13,139 nucleotides of DNA from the NCBI GenBank assembly GCA_964415045.1, contig CAYPZL010000165.1:1-13139 (forward strand), in the 5' to 3' direction. This DNA is from CAYPZL01 sp964415045 (lineage in GTDB: Bacteria > Planctomycetota > Phycisphaerae > Sedimentisphaerales > Anaerobacaceae). The first letter of the stretch is position 1. Every line of letters starts with the position of its first letter. Made by a program: the position numbers and the translations under genes. The notes under the pieces were generated by a model that saw only the letters and a program-made list of their open reading frames with translations, was not told the DNA's origin and did no database searches. Shown piece by piece: positions 6,733 through 13,008 of this stretch.

Positions 6733-7179
6733 ACCTGACCTCCCTCACTCGTGCGGACTACCTTCCTTCGCCCCCCAATTCAAATACGGAGCACTTCTCC
6801 TCGGCGAAGCAGCGGCAGCCGCTGCTTCCGTTCAACGGCCCGGCGCCGCGTATGAGCCTTGAGCTTACTGTCTTTGACGAGGGCGTGAAGTCATCAATTC
6901 TGTTGATAGGGGACGCGGCAGAAGGAGACGCCTCGGCTTTGCCGGAAACCTGTAGCCTCGGACCGCCGCAAGCATCCCTCCCATGTGAGCGCGGTATAAG
7001 AGAAACAGGGGGCACCGCCCCGCATCCGTGCGGCTGCCCGGAAAGGTGTAATCCAGCTACGACGATGCCCCATCGCCGTCCGTGACTGCCCAGGATCTCC
7101 GTAAATCTCAACCTTCCCTGTTTGAGACATGCGTATTGTAGACTCTCGCCGCGGGCAAAGCAAGAGGTTTTTCGGCAGG
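6733..7179. other. Intergenic region with a strong hairpin, no gene supported
   Basis: Nothing in this stretch has an RBS plus a protein-like frame; the long minus-strand open frame (6758-7336) has low-complexity, Arg/Ser/Pro-rich composition. The notable item is a perfect 10-bp hairpin at 6806-6828 (gaagcagcgg, loop cag, ccgctgcttc), about 75 nt upstream of the zinc-finger-like gene. A small hairpin (ccgca/tgcgg) sits near 7022-7035. I see no convincing promoter for the zinc-finger-like gene. Confidence 0.45.
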
Positions 7180-7236
7180 AAAAAGAAGCCCCCGCCGGTG
7201 CACCGGGGGGAAGTGCGAGCCTTCTGCGGGGGCTTC
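7180..7236 (-). terminator. Intrinsic terminator of the LuxR-type gene
   Basis: Reading the minus strand, gaagcccccgc (7226-7236) pairs perfectly with gcgggggcttc (7185-7195) over 11 bp and is followed directly by TTTTT (7180-7184). The 30-nt loop contains a 12-bp perfect palindrome (ccggtgcaccgg, 7195-7206) that can fold by itself. It begins 20 nt after the stop codon of the LuxR-type gene. Confidence 0.8.
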
Positions 7237-7256
7237 GAGACAGTCCGTCCGGATTT

Positions 7257-7580
7257 TCAGGAAGCGTGGCCTCTGCGTCGCCGGTCGAGAAAAACGATGG
7301 AGTCCTCACCTGTTGTGCCCACGGTTCCGGTTGCACCGGGCGGTCGCCAAATAGAGTTCCGTTGCACGCGATCGTTCCCGTCGAACTTGCGGAAGAAGCA
7401 GCCCAGGCGGGTGCGTACCGTGGGCACCGGTATGCTCATTTCGCGGGCAATCGGCTTGTTGGCCCAGCCGGGTAAGATGTGGTTTACGGCCCGTGCCTGG
7501 CGCGACGCCGACCGCAGGCGCTCTTTGAGTTGCGCCATGGCCTGCACAAGAACCAGGCGGCCGTTAGCATCGGCCCTCAT
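7257..7580 (-). CDS. Short LuxR/GerE-type helix-turn-helix regulator
   Basis: This 107-aa protein has one recognisable domain, a LuxR-type DNA-binding helix-turn-helix at about 24-73. The tract ANKPIAREMSIPVPTVRTRL (40-59) matches the family pattern 'SNKEIA..L.iS..TVRtHl', and FRKFDGNDRVQ follows as in 'frKLgv.nRvq'. There is no receiver or sensor domain, so it is a single-domain regulator. The last 30 residues (GATGTVGTT..., RRRR) do not look like the usual final helix. The ATG at 7580 is preferred because AGGAGGAGG (7585-7593) lies just upstream; the frame is open to a further ATG at 7628, but that would read through the palindrome. It has its own promoter, palindrome and terminator, so it is a monocistronic unit. 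The target genes are unknown. Confidence 0.78.
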   Translation of the reverse strand: MRADANGRLVLVQAMAQLKERLRSASRQARAVNHILPGWANKPIAREMSIPVPTVRTRLGCFFRKFDGNDRVQRNSIWRPPGATGTVGTTGEDSIVFLDRRRRGHAS

Positions 7581-7593
7581 CCTGCCTCCTCCT

Positions 7594-7626
7594 GACTGTT
7601 GTCCTTTCGGCCAAAAGGCAACAGTC
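7594..7626 (-). promoter_or_regulatory. 33-nt palindrome in the LuxR-type gene leader (candidate operator or RNA hairpin)
   Basis: The outer arms gactgttg (7594-7601) and caacagtc (7619-7626) are perfect complements. The core cctttcggccaaaagg (7603-7618) is itself a palindrome with one mismatched symmetric pair, and an unpaired t sits at 7602. The palindrome touches the RBS of the LuxR-type gene and starts about 20 nt downstream of the predicted transcription start. It could be the regulator's own operator (autoregulation) or an mRNA hairpin beside the RBS. Confidence 0.7.
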
Positions 7627-7656
7627 ATACAGTTTCTCTATCAACCACCAGCGCTC

Positions 7657-7684
7657 AGTGTACGGAGCAATGGCCGGTTGTCAA
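7657..7684 (-). promoter_or_regulatory. Near-consensus promoter of the LuxR-type gene
   Basis: On the minus strand TTGACA (7679-7684, exact consensus) is followed after 16 nt by TACACT (7657-7662). Transcription would begin near 7650, leaving a leader of about 70 nt that contains the 33-nt palindrome and the RBS. The ten bases gtacactgag around the -10 recur in the promoter at 11443-11470. Confidence 0.65.
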
Positions 7685-7781
7685 GGACGAATTGGAAAAG
7701 AGGCCCGTACATTGATGAGGGAAGAGGAAACGAGATCGTGAGCGCGGCCATGGCGAGGACGCCGCGATTGCGGGGCAGGTG

Positions 7782-8186
7782 CTACCGATCCTCTGCGACA
7801 GGCAGAATCACCGCGACCGTCGTACCCTCGCCGGGTACGCTCCCAATGTGTATCTTGCCTTTGGCTCTTTCCACAATGCTCTTGACGATGAACAAGCCCA
7901 GACCGGTCCCTGTCCCCGGCGGTTTCGTCGTGAAGAAGGGCAGAAACACCTTCTCCAGGTGTTCGGGCGGGATGCCGGCGCAGTCATCGGCAAATTTCCA
8001 CTCAACCTGTCCGGCTTGACGCAGAATGCTTATCGTCACGCAGTGTTCGCTCTTGCCGTCGGCGGCCTGGATGGCGTTCTCGACGAGAAAGAAGAAGAGC
8101 TGCTCCATATCGCTCTCGTTGGCGCGGACCCGGATCGACGGTCTGGGCGAGACGGCGCGCAGCGGCAAGACTTGCGAAATGCGGTA
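7782..8186 (-). pseudogene. Histidine kinase remnant: HATPase_c domain only
   Basis: The frame opens directly after the TAA of the PtsP-like gene, in the same frame, and encodes only the ATP-binding domain of a sensor histidine kinase. Numbering from a TTG at 8168 (128 aa): N-box LVENAIQAADG (28-38), G1 box FADDCAGIPPEHL (59-71) in which the first glycine of DxGxG is Cys, F-box LPFFTTK (76-82) and G2 box GTGTGLGL (85-92). There is no HisKA helix pair, no phospho-acceptor His and no sensor domain. No RBS and no ATG lie at the 5' end. I read it as a 5'-truncated kinase, possibly still made by reinitiation after the upstream stop. A stand-alone ATPase acting on a partner is less likely, because the F- and G2-boxes are of the classical kinase type. 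Confidence 0.72.
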
Positions 8187-9740
8187 TTAATCCGTCGTCT
8201 CCGCCGGCTCCGGGGTGTGGGCGGTTTCGAGCAGGGCGGCGATGTCGCTGACCCGGCTCTGCGCCAACGCCTCTCGGGCCAGCTCCCGGGCATCTGAGAG
8301 AGACGTGCGACCGACGGTCTGCTGGGTGCGCAGCAGGTAGGCAGGGTCCACGCTGAGGGTGCGGACACCGATGCCCAGCAGGAACGGGATGTAGCGAGGC
8401 TCGTGCGCCATGTCGCCGCACACCGAGACGTCGCGACCTCTCTCGGTCGCACTGCGGACGATTCGGTCGAGCGTGCGCAGCACGGACGGATGGTGCGGCA
8501 GGTATAGCTCCGCCACGCTCTCGTTCGTGCGGTCCACGCCCAACATGAACTGGACCAGGTCGTTGGTGCCGATAGAGAAGAAATCCGCCTCGCGGGCGAA
8601 ATCGTCCATCAGCTCCGCCACCGACGGCAACTCGACCATCATCCCGATCTTCAGCTCGGCGGCGAGTTTCAGATCCGTCAGGAGATTGATGTTGGCCATG
8701 AGTCGTACCTGCGTGCCGTCGGCCGTCAGCGTCTCCGGCTTGATCTGGGCCTTCTGTTTAGCCAGGGAGTGCCGAACCCTCTGCTGGGAGGAGAACTTGC
8801 TCAGCACCTCGTCGTCCGGATCGATGTAGACGTTGCCTATCTCGGCGTCGACCAGGATGGGCGTGCCGTCGGGCACATCGAGAAGCTCGATCGAGCTGGC
8901 GATCACCAGCGGCATGCCCAGCGACCGGGCCAGGATCGAGATGTGCGAGGTGACGCCGCCGCCCACGAGCACGACCGCGCGGACTTCTTCGGACGAGAGC
9001 TTGTGCTCCACACGCTCTTGAAGGGCTTCGAGCTGCCTGGCGGTATGCGCCATGGCTTCGTGAAAGTGTTCGAGCGTATAGTGCCCGTCGAAGTCCTGTT
9101 GCAGCAGAAACGACAGACTCCGCTGCTTGTCGATGATCTCGGCCGGGGCATAGGCAAAGCCCTCCGAGCCGACTTTACCCCGGACGACGCGAAGCTTCTG
9201 CGGCAGGGCGCGGGCCGTCTCCTTCTTCGGTTCGTGCATTCCCAGGAGAAACTGGGCGTTCTCAATGATGTGTGCGAGCTGCGATGCAACCGTTTCCAGC
9301 GCAGTGATATCGATGTCGTTGAAGCACTCATCCGAATCTCGCTGCAACACGAGCACTCCCATTTTGGCGACGCCGCGGGCGATCGGCACGGCCAGAAACG
9401 CGTTGTAGCGTTCTTCGAAGATGCCCGGGAAGTACTTGTAGCTGGGATTACGGCTGGCGTCGTTTTCGCAGACCGTCTGCATCTGCTCCAGCGCCAGCCC
9501 CGTGAGACCCTGGCCGAGTTTCAGCCGGACGGTCCCCACCGACTCGGGATTCAGGCCCTGCGTGGCCCGCAAGGTCAGCTCGCGGGTCTCCGCGTCGTAC
9601 AGGTAGATGGAACAGACCACCGACCGTGTCCGCGCCGCCACCATTTCGACCGCTTCGTCGAGCAGCGTCTCAATGCTGACGCTGTCTCGAAAGAGGTGGT
9701 TCAGCTCGTTGATGTCGCACAGCAACTGTTCGTTGTCCAT
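8187..9740 (-). CDS. GAF plus PEP-utilising (PtsI/PtsP-like) protein with two internal segments missing
   Basis: This 517-aa protein resembles PtsP (enzyme I-Ntr), which takes phosphate from PEP onto a His and passes it to an HPr-like protein. Numbering from the ATG at 9740, a GAF sensor domain fills about 12-167. After a short linker come the start of the enzyme I N-domain, the phospho-His motif GGGVTSHISILARSLGMP (260-277, H266), and C-terminal barrel motifs IGMMVELPS (365-373), FFSIGTNDLVQFML (387-400) and VCGDM (440-444) with the catalytic Cys. Two blocks normally present are absent: the helical HPr-binding subdomain (expected between KLS and SEE, about 248) and the barrel half with RTEF and RTLDIGGDK (expected between LK and IG, about 364). 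Full-length relatives have roughly 750 aa. A GTG at 9764 would add eight residues. PEP hydrolysis is doubtful without the missing arginines. A kinase remnant follows at once. Confidence 0.85.
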   Translation of the reverse strand: MDNEQLLCDINELNHLFRDSVSIETLLDEAVEMVAARTRSVVCSIYLYDAETRELTLRATQGLNPESVGTVRLKLGQGLTGLALEQMQTVCENDASRNPSYKYFPGIFEERYNAFLAVPIARGVAKMGVLVLQRDSDECFNDIDITALETVASQLAHIIENAQFLLGMHEPKKETARALPQKLRVVRGKVGSEGFAYAPAEIIDKQRSLSFLLQQDFDGHYTLEHFHEAMAHTARQLEALQERVEHKLSSEEVRAVVLVGGGVTSHISILARSLGMPLVIASSIELLDVPDGTPILVDAEIGNVYIDPDDEVLSKFSSQQRVRHSLAKQKAQIKPETLTADGTQVRLMANINLLTDLKLAAELKIGMMVELPSVAELMDDFAREADFFSIGTNDLVQFMLGVDRTNESVAELYLPHHPSVLRTLDRIVRSATERGRDVSVCGDMAHEPRYIPFLLGIGVRTLSVDPAYLLRTQQTVGRTSLSDARELAREALAQSRVSDIAALLETAHTPEPAETTD

Positions 9741-10026
9741 TGGCCTTTTTCCCGGTTTCTTCACCCACGGGGCCCGATACTTTTATGGGCCGCCGGCAAA
9801 ACCATACCATACCATCCATGCGGCCCCTTTGTTTACCTGCCCTGGCCCTCCCACAGTTGAGCCAGGCCGGAATTCTCTGTTTCGTATTTTGATAAGCCGT
9901 TTACGCACAAAGAGATAGCTCGGTTCTCAGGAAAGCGCGAATCATCTGTGTGCTTACAAAAACGTAGGCTGTCCGCGTATACGCGACATAATTGTATCGG
10001 GGTCTTGGTGCGGGTCCGGGTGCCGA
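9741..10026. other. Intergenic region upstream of the PtsP-like gene
   Basis: No gene is seen here. A perfect 12-bp palindrome cgcgtatacgcg lies at 9974-9985, downstream of the membrane-protein gene, with a T-run ten bases further along the minus strand (9958-9963), so a weak terminator is possible. A 7-bp inverted repeat (gggccgc/gcggccc) encloses three copies of ccata around 9785-9826. No clear -35/-10 pair for the PtsP-like gene could be found. Confidence 0.4.
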
Positions 10027-11391
10027 TCAGCGTTCGATGATGAATGTGATGTCGTAGTTGGGTTCCTGTTGGCGGCTTTTGCGTCTTGCAGGGCGTTCTT
10101 TACCGTCGTCGTCCTGTTGGTCCGGGCCGACGCTGTAGACGACGAAGCCGCTATCGAGTTTCTTGTATCGCAGCGGCTCGCCGTCAAGCGGGTCCTTCGG
10201 GACGCCGGCCAGATACGCCGGGACCAGATCGGTGAGCTTCCCGGGCAAATCGCCGATTGCCAGGCGGTGGCGTTCCACGGCGAGTGCGACCCGCGCCGTC
10301 CGGGTGCGGGCCCAACTCTCTGTGTCAAGTTGGATCACGCGTCCGCAGGCCGGCACGAGCGTGTGGACCATGACGTGGATTCGGCTTACGGTCCCGAGTT
10401 TGGACTCGACGAGCCCCGCCGCTTCCTGGCGTTGCCACGGAGGCAGTTGCGCGGCGCGGATGTACTCGTCCATGAGATCGAGAAAGATCGCCCAACTCGC
10501 GTCGAGCAGCCCAACGGCGCGCTGGCCTGCGACGAGGACCCTCACGGGAGTTCCCGACGAGCCGGGGAGCCCCGCTTCTGTCGGACGCGAGAATGCCGCG
10601 TGGCCGAAGCAGCGCTCTGCGGCCAGCGCACGCGCGATGCCGTTGGGGTCGTGACCGCCGGCCAATGCTCGTTCCAACTGCGTCAACTGCTCTGGTTCGA
10701 ACTCCGTCTGGTTGAGGAGGAATTCCAGCGTCACCAGCGTTTGTGCCCGGCAGGCCCGACGTACGAGTTGCGATATGAGCACGGGTTCGGCCTTGAGGCT
10801 GTCTGCCACCGCCAGGCTCGTGAGAACGGCGTCTGTCGCTCGTTCCAACTCGCCGTGTTGGGTGCACCAAAGGGCCTCCAGACAAAGCAGCTTGCCGGCG
10901 CTGCGGAAGTGCTCGATGTGAGGCAGTTGACAGGCGTATCCCTGGGTGAAGTCCACGCCGTAGCGGCAGTGGGGGATCGCTGCACCCTCGCGGAGAAGCT
11001 TCAGAGCGGCGCCATTATTCTGTAGGATTTCCCCGATCTGCGCGAGGGTGTCCTCGTCGAGCGGCTGCCCACGGTCCGGCAGTTTTGTGCCCCCGAGCAG
11101 GGGGACGTTCTCCATGTCCTGCTTGGGGGGCAACTGAAGGCACGCGAACGCCTGCGTGATGCGGTCGGCCGCATTCTCGGCAAAGGGCGGCAGCACATAC
11201 CACTCGTTGAGTTCGGTAAGAGTAATGGGATAGCCGGCCTTGCGTATGGCTTCGATGCGACCGTCGACACCGGACCGCATTACCACGCGGAACACGGCGA
11301 AACTAACGATCAACACGCCGAGGATCATCACCGCGATGTGCCAGAACCTGATCTTGCGTTTTTTCCTGGACGTGGTTTCTTGTGAGTTCAA
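10027..11391 (-). CDS. Membrane-anchored hypothetical protein with pseudopilin-like C-terminal motif
   Basis: This 454-aa protein has a basic N-terminus (SRKKRKIR, 8-15), one transmembrane helix (about 16-37) and a large domain presumably outside the membrane. The middle is helical and rich in Leu and Ala. The C-terminus reads DPLDGEPLRYKKLDSGFVVY (400-419) then SVGPDQQDDDG, the signature seen at the ends of many planctomycete hypotheticals and of type II secretion GspG-like pseudopilins. There is no pseudopilin N-terminus, so only this C-terminal fold is shared. The start is a TTG, supported by GGAG (11400-11403) eight bases upstream and by the promoter at 11443-11470; the next in-frame ATG (codon 22) would fall inside the helix. 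The function is unknown and it is probably monocistronic. Confidence 0.82.
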   Translation of the reverse strand: MNSQETTSRKKRKIRFWHIAVMILGVLIVSFAVFRVVMRSGVDGRIEAIRKAGYPITLTELNEWYVLPPFAENAADRITQAFACLQLPPKQDMENVPLLGGTKLPDRGQPLDEDTLAQIGEILQNNGAALKLLREGAAIPHCRYGVDFTQGYACQLPHIEHFRSAGKLLCLEALWCTQHGELERATDAVLTSLAVADSLKAEPVLISQLVRRACRAQTLVTLEFLLNQTEFEPEQLTQLERALAGGHDPNGIARALAAERCFGHAAFSRPTEAGLPGSSGTPVRVLVAGQRAVGLLDASWAIFLDLMDEYIRAAQLPPWQRQEAAGLVESKLGTVSRIHVMVHTLVPACGRVIQLDTESWARTRTARVALAVERHRLAIGDLPGKLTDLVPAYLAGVPKDPLDGEPLRYKKLDSGFVVYSVGPDQQDDDGKERPARRKSRQQEPNYDITFIIER

Positions 11392-11442
11392 GGCTGCTTC
11401 TCCGACGGTCGGGCAGTGTCATTATCTACGCGAACGATCCTC

Positions 11443-11470
11443 AGTGTACTCGAAGAGCCCGTCCTTTCAA
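11443..11470 (-). promoter_or_regulatory. Sigma-70-type promoter of the membrane-protein gene
   Basis: On the minus strand TTGAAA (11465-11470) is followed after 16 nt by TACACT (11443-11448). It lies in the 108-nt gap after the secreted glycosidase-like gene and about 50 nt upstream of the TTG start. The -10 region shares gtacactgag with the LuxR promoter. Confidence 0.6.
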
Positions 11471-11499
11471 GCAGGAAACGGTTCTCCATAACGTTGTTC

Positions 11500-12528
11500 C
11501 TATCGGGCGAGACGGAACAGGCGGATTTCGTTGGCTTCGTTCGGTTTGGCCACCTCGGCGTAGGCCCAGAGTTCGTCGTCCACCCACATCCAGTGGGAGT
11601 AGCGCCAGGTGTGGAAGTGCTCGCTGGGCGTGGTGCTGGCGATGAGAGGGGCCTCGGGCGTCAGGTCGGTGACGTGGTGCAGGTCGAAGGTGAATCCCAG
11701 GCCCGTGGCGATGTTGTAAACCGGGTCGTACCAGTCGCAGTTGGAGCCTTCGTAGATGAAGAGGTAGCCGACGCCGACGGGGACGACGCTGCCCGGGCGC
11801 ACGTAGAAGTCGTGCCAGCCGTCCAGGTCCATGATCGATTGATAGGGACTGCCGACCGGCTCCCAGCGCTGCCCGTCGTCACTGCAAAAGTGGTAGATGC
11901 GCTCGGTGCGGCGTATCGTGCCGATGACGTAGCAGTGATAGGCCCCCTCGGCGTAAATAATGAACGGGTCCTTGTATCCGTTGGTGATGATGTCTCGGTC
12001 GTATGATTTTGGCCGTGGACCGATGACGACCCGGGCCGAGGCGGGATCGAACTGTGTCGGATCGTCGGCGTCGTCGAACTTGATGATCGACCAGGGCCCG
12101 CTCTTCCAGGGTCCGCAGGCGTAGAGCTTGAAGCGGCCGGTCGCCGGATCGATCAGCAGGGCAGGGCGTTCAAAGCCCGGGATCGGCACATCCTCCCTCC
12201 GAATGCGGTGCGCCTTCTCGAAGTGGACGCCGTCGCGACTGCGTAGAATCCGAATCTCGTATCCGCGCAGGCCGCGCGGGGAATCGGCCGTACGCATCCG
12301 GCAGGCCAGCCAGAAGGTGCCGTTGGGATCGCGGACCACCGACGGCGCGCCGGCCCACCATTCCGCCTCGTCCTTGTCCGGCTCCAGAATCACCCGATAC
12401 GAACGGAACTTCGCCGCCACACTCCCGAACAGCCTCTCGGCATCGGTGACAGCGCCGCGGCCCTGGCAGATCGGCAAACCGGCTGTCCATAGCGCGACTG
12501 TCACGATGATAGTTGACCATGCGTTCAT
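11500..12528 (-). CDS. Secreted five-bladed beta-propeller, glycoside-hydrolase-like
   Basis: This 342-aa protein has an N-terminal Sec signal (hydrophobic 5-20, cleavage near QGRGA, 22-26). The ATG is fixed by GGGAGGA (12535-12541) six bases upstream; the open frame extends further up without an RBS. Propeller-like segments recur: WWAGAPSVVRDPNGTFWLAC (57-76), FERPALLIDPATGRFKLYAC (119-138), NGYKDPFIIYAEGAYHCYVI (183-202) and GVGYLFIYEGSN (252-263). The alternation of an acidic or KDP motif with a following viewing strand is typical of GH43/GH32/GH130-type propellers. Candidate active-site acids are D187 (KDP) and E260 (YEG), by analogy only. The length fits a single catalytic domain. I cannot assign a family or substrate. 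It lies upstream of the membrane-protein gene on the same strand, which has its own promoter. Confidence 0.87.
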   Translation of the reverse strand: MNAWSTIIVTVALWTAGLPICQGRGAVTDAERLFGSVAAKFRSYRVILEPDKDEAEWWAGAPSVVRDPNGTFWLACRMRTADSPRGLRGYEIRILRSRDGVHFEKAHRIRREDVPIPGFERPALLIDPATGRFKLYACGPWKSGPWSIIKFDDADDPTQFDPASARVVIGPRPKSYDRDIITNGYKDPFIIYAEGAYHCYVIGTIRRTERIYHFCSDDGQRWEPVGSPYQSIMDLDGWHDFYVRPGSVVPVGVGYLFIYEGSNCDWYDPVYNIATGLGFTFDLHHVTDLTPEAPLIASTTPSEHFHTWRYSHWMWVDDELWAYAEVAKPNEANEIRLFRLAR

Positions 12529-12799
12529 TCTTCGTCCTCCCGATGAAGGATGAGACTTCGCTGCGTCGGAGTTTCTTCTCCGGCGATCATGACCAGAACT
12601 GCGCCGGGAATTCAGAGAGGTGTTCCGGACTGCACGGTTCTTCCCTTCTGGAGATGGGCAATGCGAGAGGATGAGCTCGTATTGATCCGGTTTCTCCGTC
12701 AAACACCGTCGTGTCCAATCTGTTCGGCTCGTCTGCACCACGCGAAAATAACATGATACTCGACGGCTCACAACCGTTCCGATACGCATCGAAAAAGGA
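12529..12799. other. Divergent intergenic region between glycosidase-like gene and tRNA
   Basis: No gene is supported. A possible weak minus-strand promoter is TTGACG (12697-12702) with TACGAG (12676-12681) at a short 15-nt spacing, which would give a leader of about 140 nt for the glycosidase-like gene. The fit is poor and I give it little weight. Confidence 0.35.
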
Positions 12800-12829
12800 T
12801 TGACGCTACGCCGGTGAGCCGGTTATAGT
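12800..12829 (+). promoter_or_regulatory. Promoter of tRNA-Arg
   Basis: TTGACG (12800-12805) and TATAGT (12824-12829) are 18 nt apart, or 17 nt if TTATAG is taken as the -10. The predicted start near 12836 lies about 13 nt before the mature tRNA end. Confidence 0.65.
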
Positions 12830-12848
12830 ATCGCGACCAAGAGTTTCT

Positions 12849-12922
12849 GCGCCCGTAGCTCAATTGGATAGAGTCGCGGACTTCGAATCCGAAGGTTGCA
12901 GGTTCGAGTCCTGCCGGGCGCG
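12849..12922 (+). tRNA. tRNA-Arg (anticodon TCG)
   Basis: The cloverleaf is complete. The acceptor is GCGCCCG/CGGGCGC (12849-12855 with 12915-12921), the D-arm GCTC...GAGT, the anticodon loop CTTCGAA with TCG at 12883-12885, and the T-arm GCAGG-TTCGAGT-CCTGC, ending in discriminator G at 12922. It reads CGA and other CGN arginine codons. No CCA is encoded. The outermost anticodon-stem pair (12876 with 12892) is G-A, not a Watson-Crick pair, and 12858-12874 is a G-T wobble. Both are mild departures and do not threaten the call. Confidence 0.96.
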
Positions 12923-12934
12923 TTTTATAAGTAT

Positions 12935-12970
12935 AGGGCTGGCAAACGTTTACGCTTGTCAGCCCTTCTT
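12935..12970 (+). terminator. Terminator downstream of tRNA-Arg
   Basis: agggctggcaa (12935-12945) pairs with ttgtcagccct (12956-12966) over 11 bp with one G-T pair, around a 10-nt loop, and is followed by tcttgtg. It begins 13 nt after the tRNA. The U-run is short, so efficiency is uncertain. Confidence 0.6.
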
Positions 12971-13008
12971 GTGTGTCACTTGGGCCACTGATCTGCGTCA
13001 GTTTTGCG

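Noticed and set aside
6758..7336. 192-aa minus-strand open frame
   Set aside because: It overlaps the LuxR-type gene's terminator and 3' end in another frame, has no RBS, and its composition is Arg/Ser/Pro-rich without motifs.
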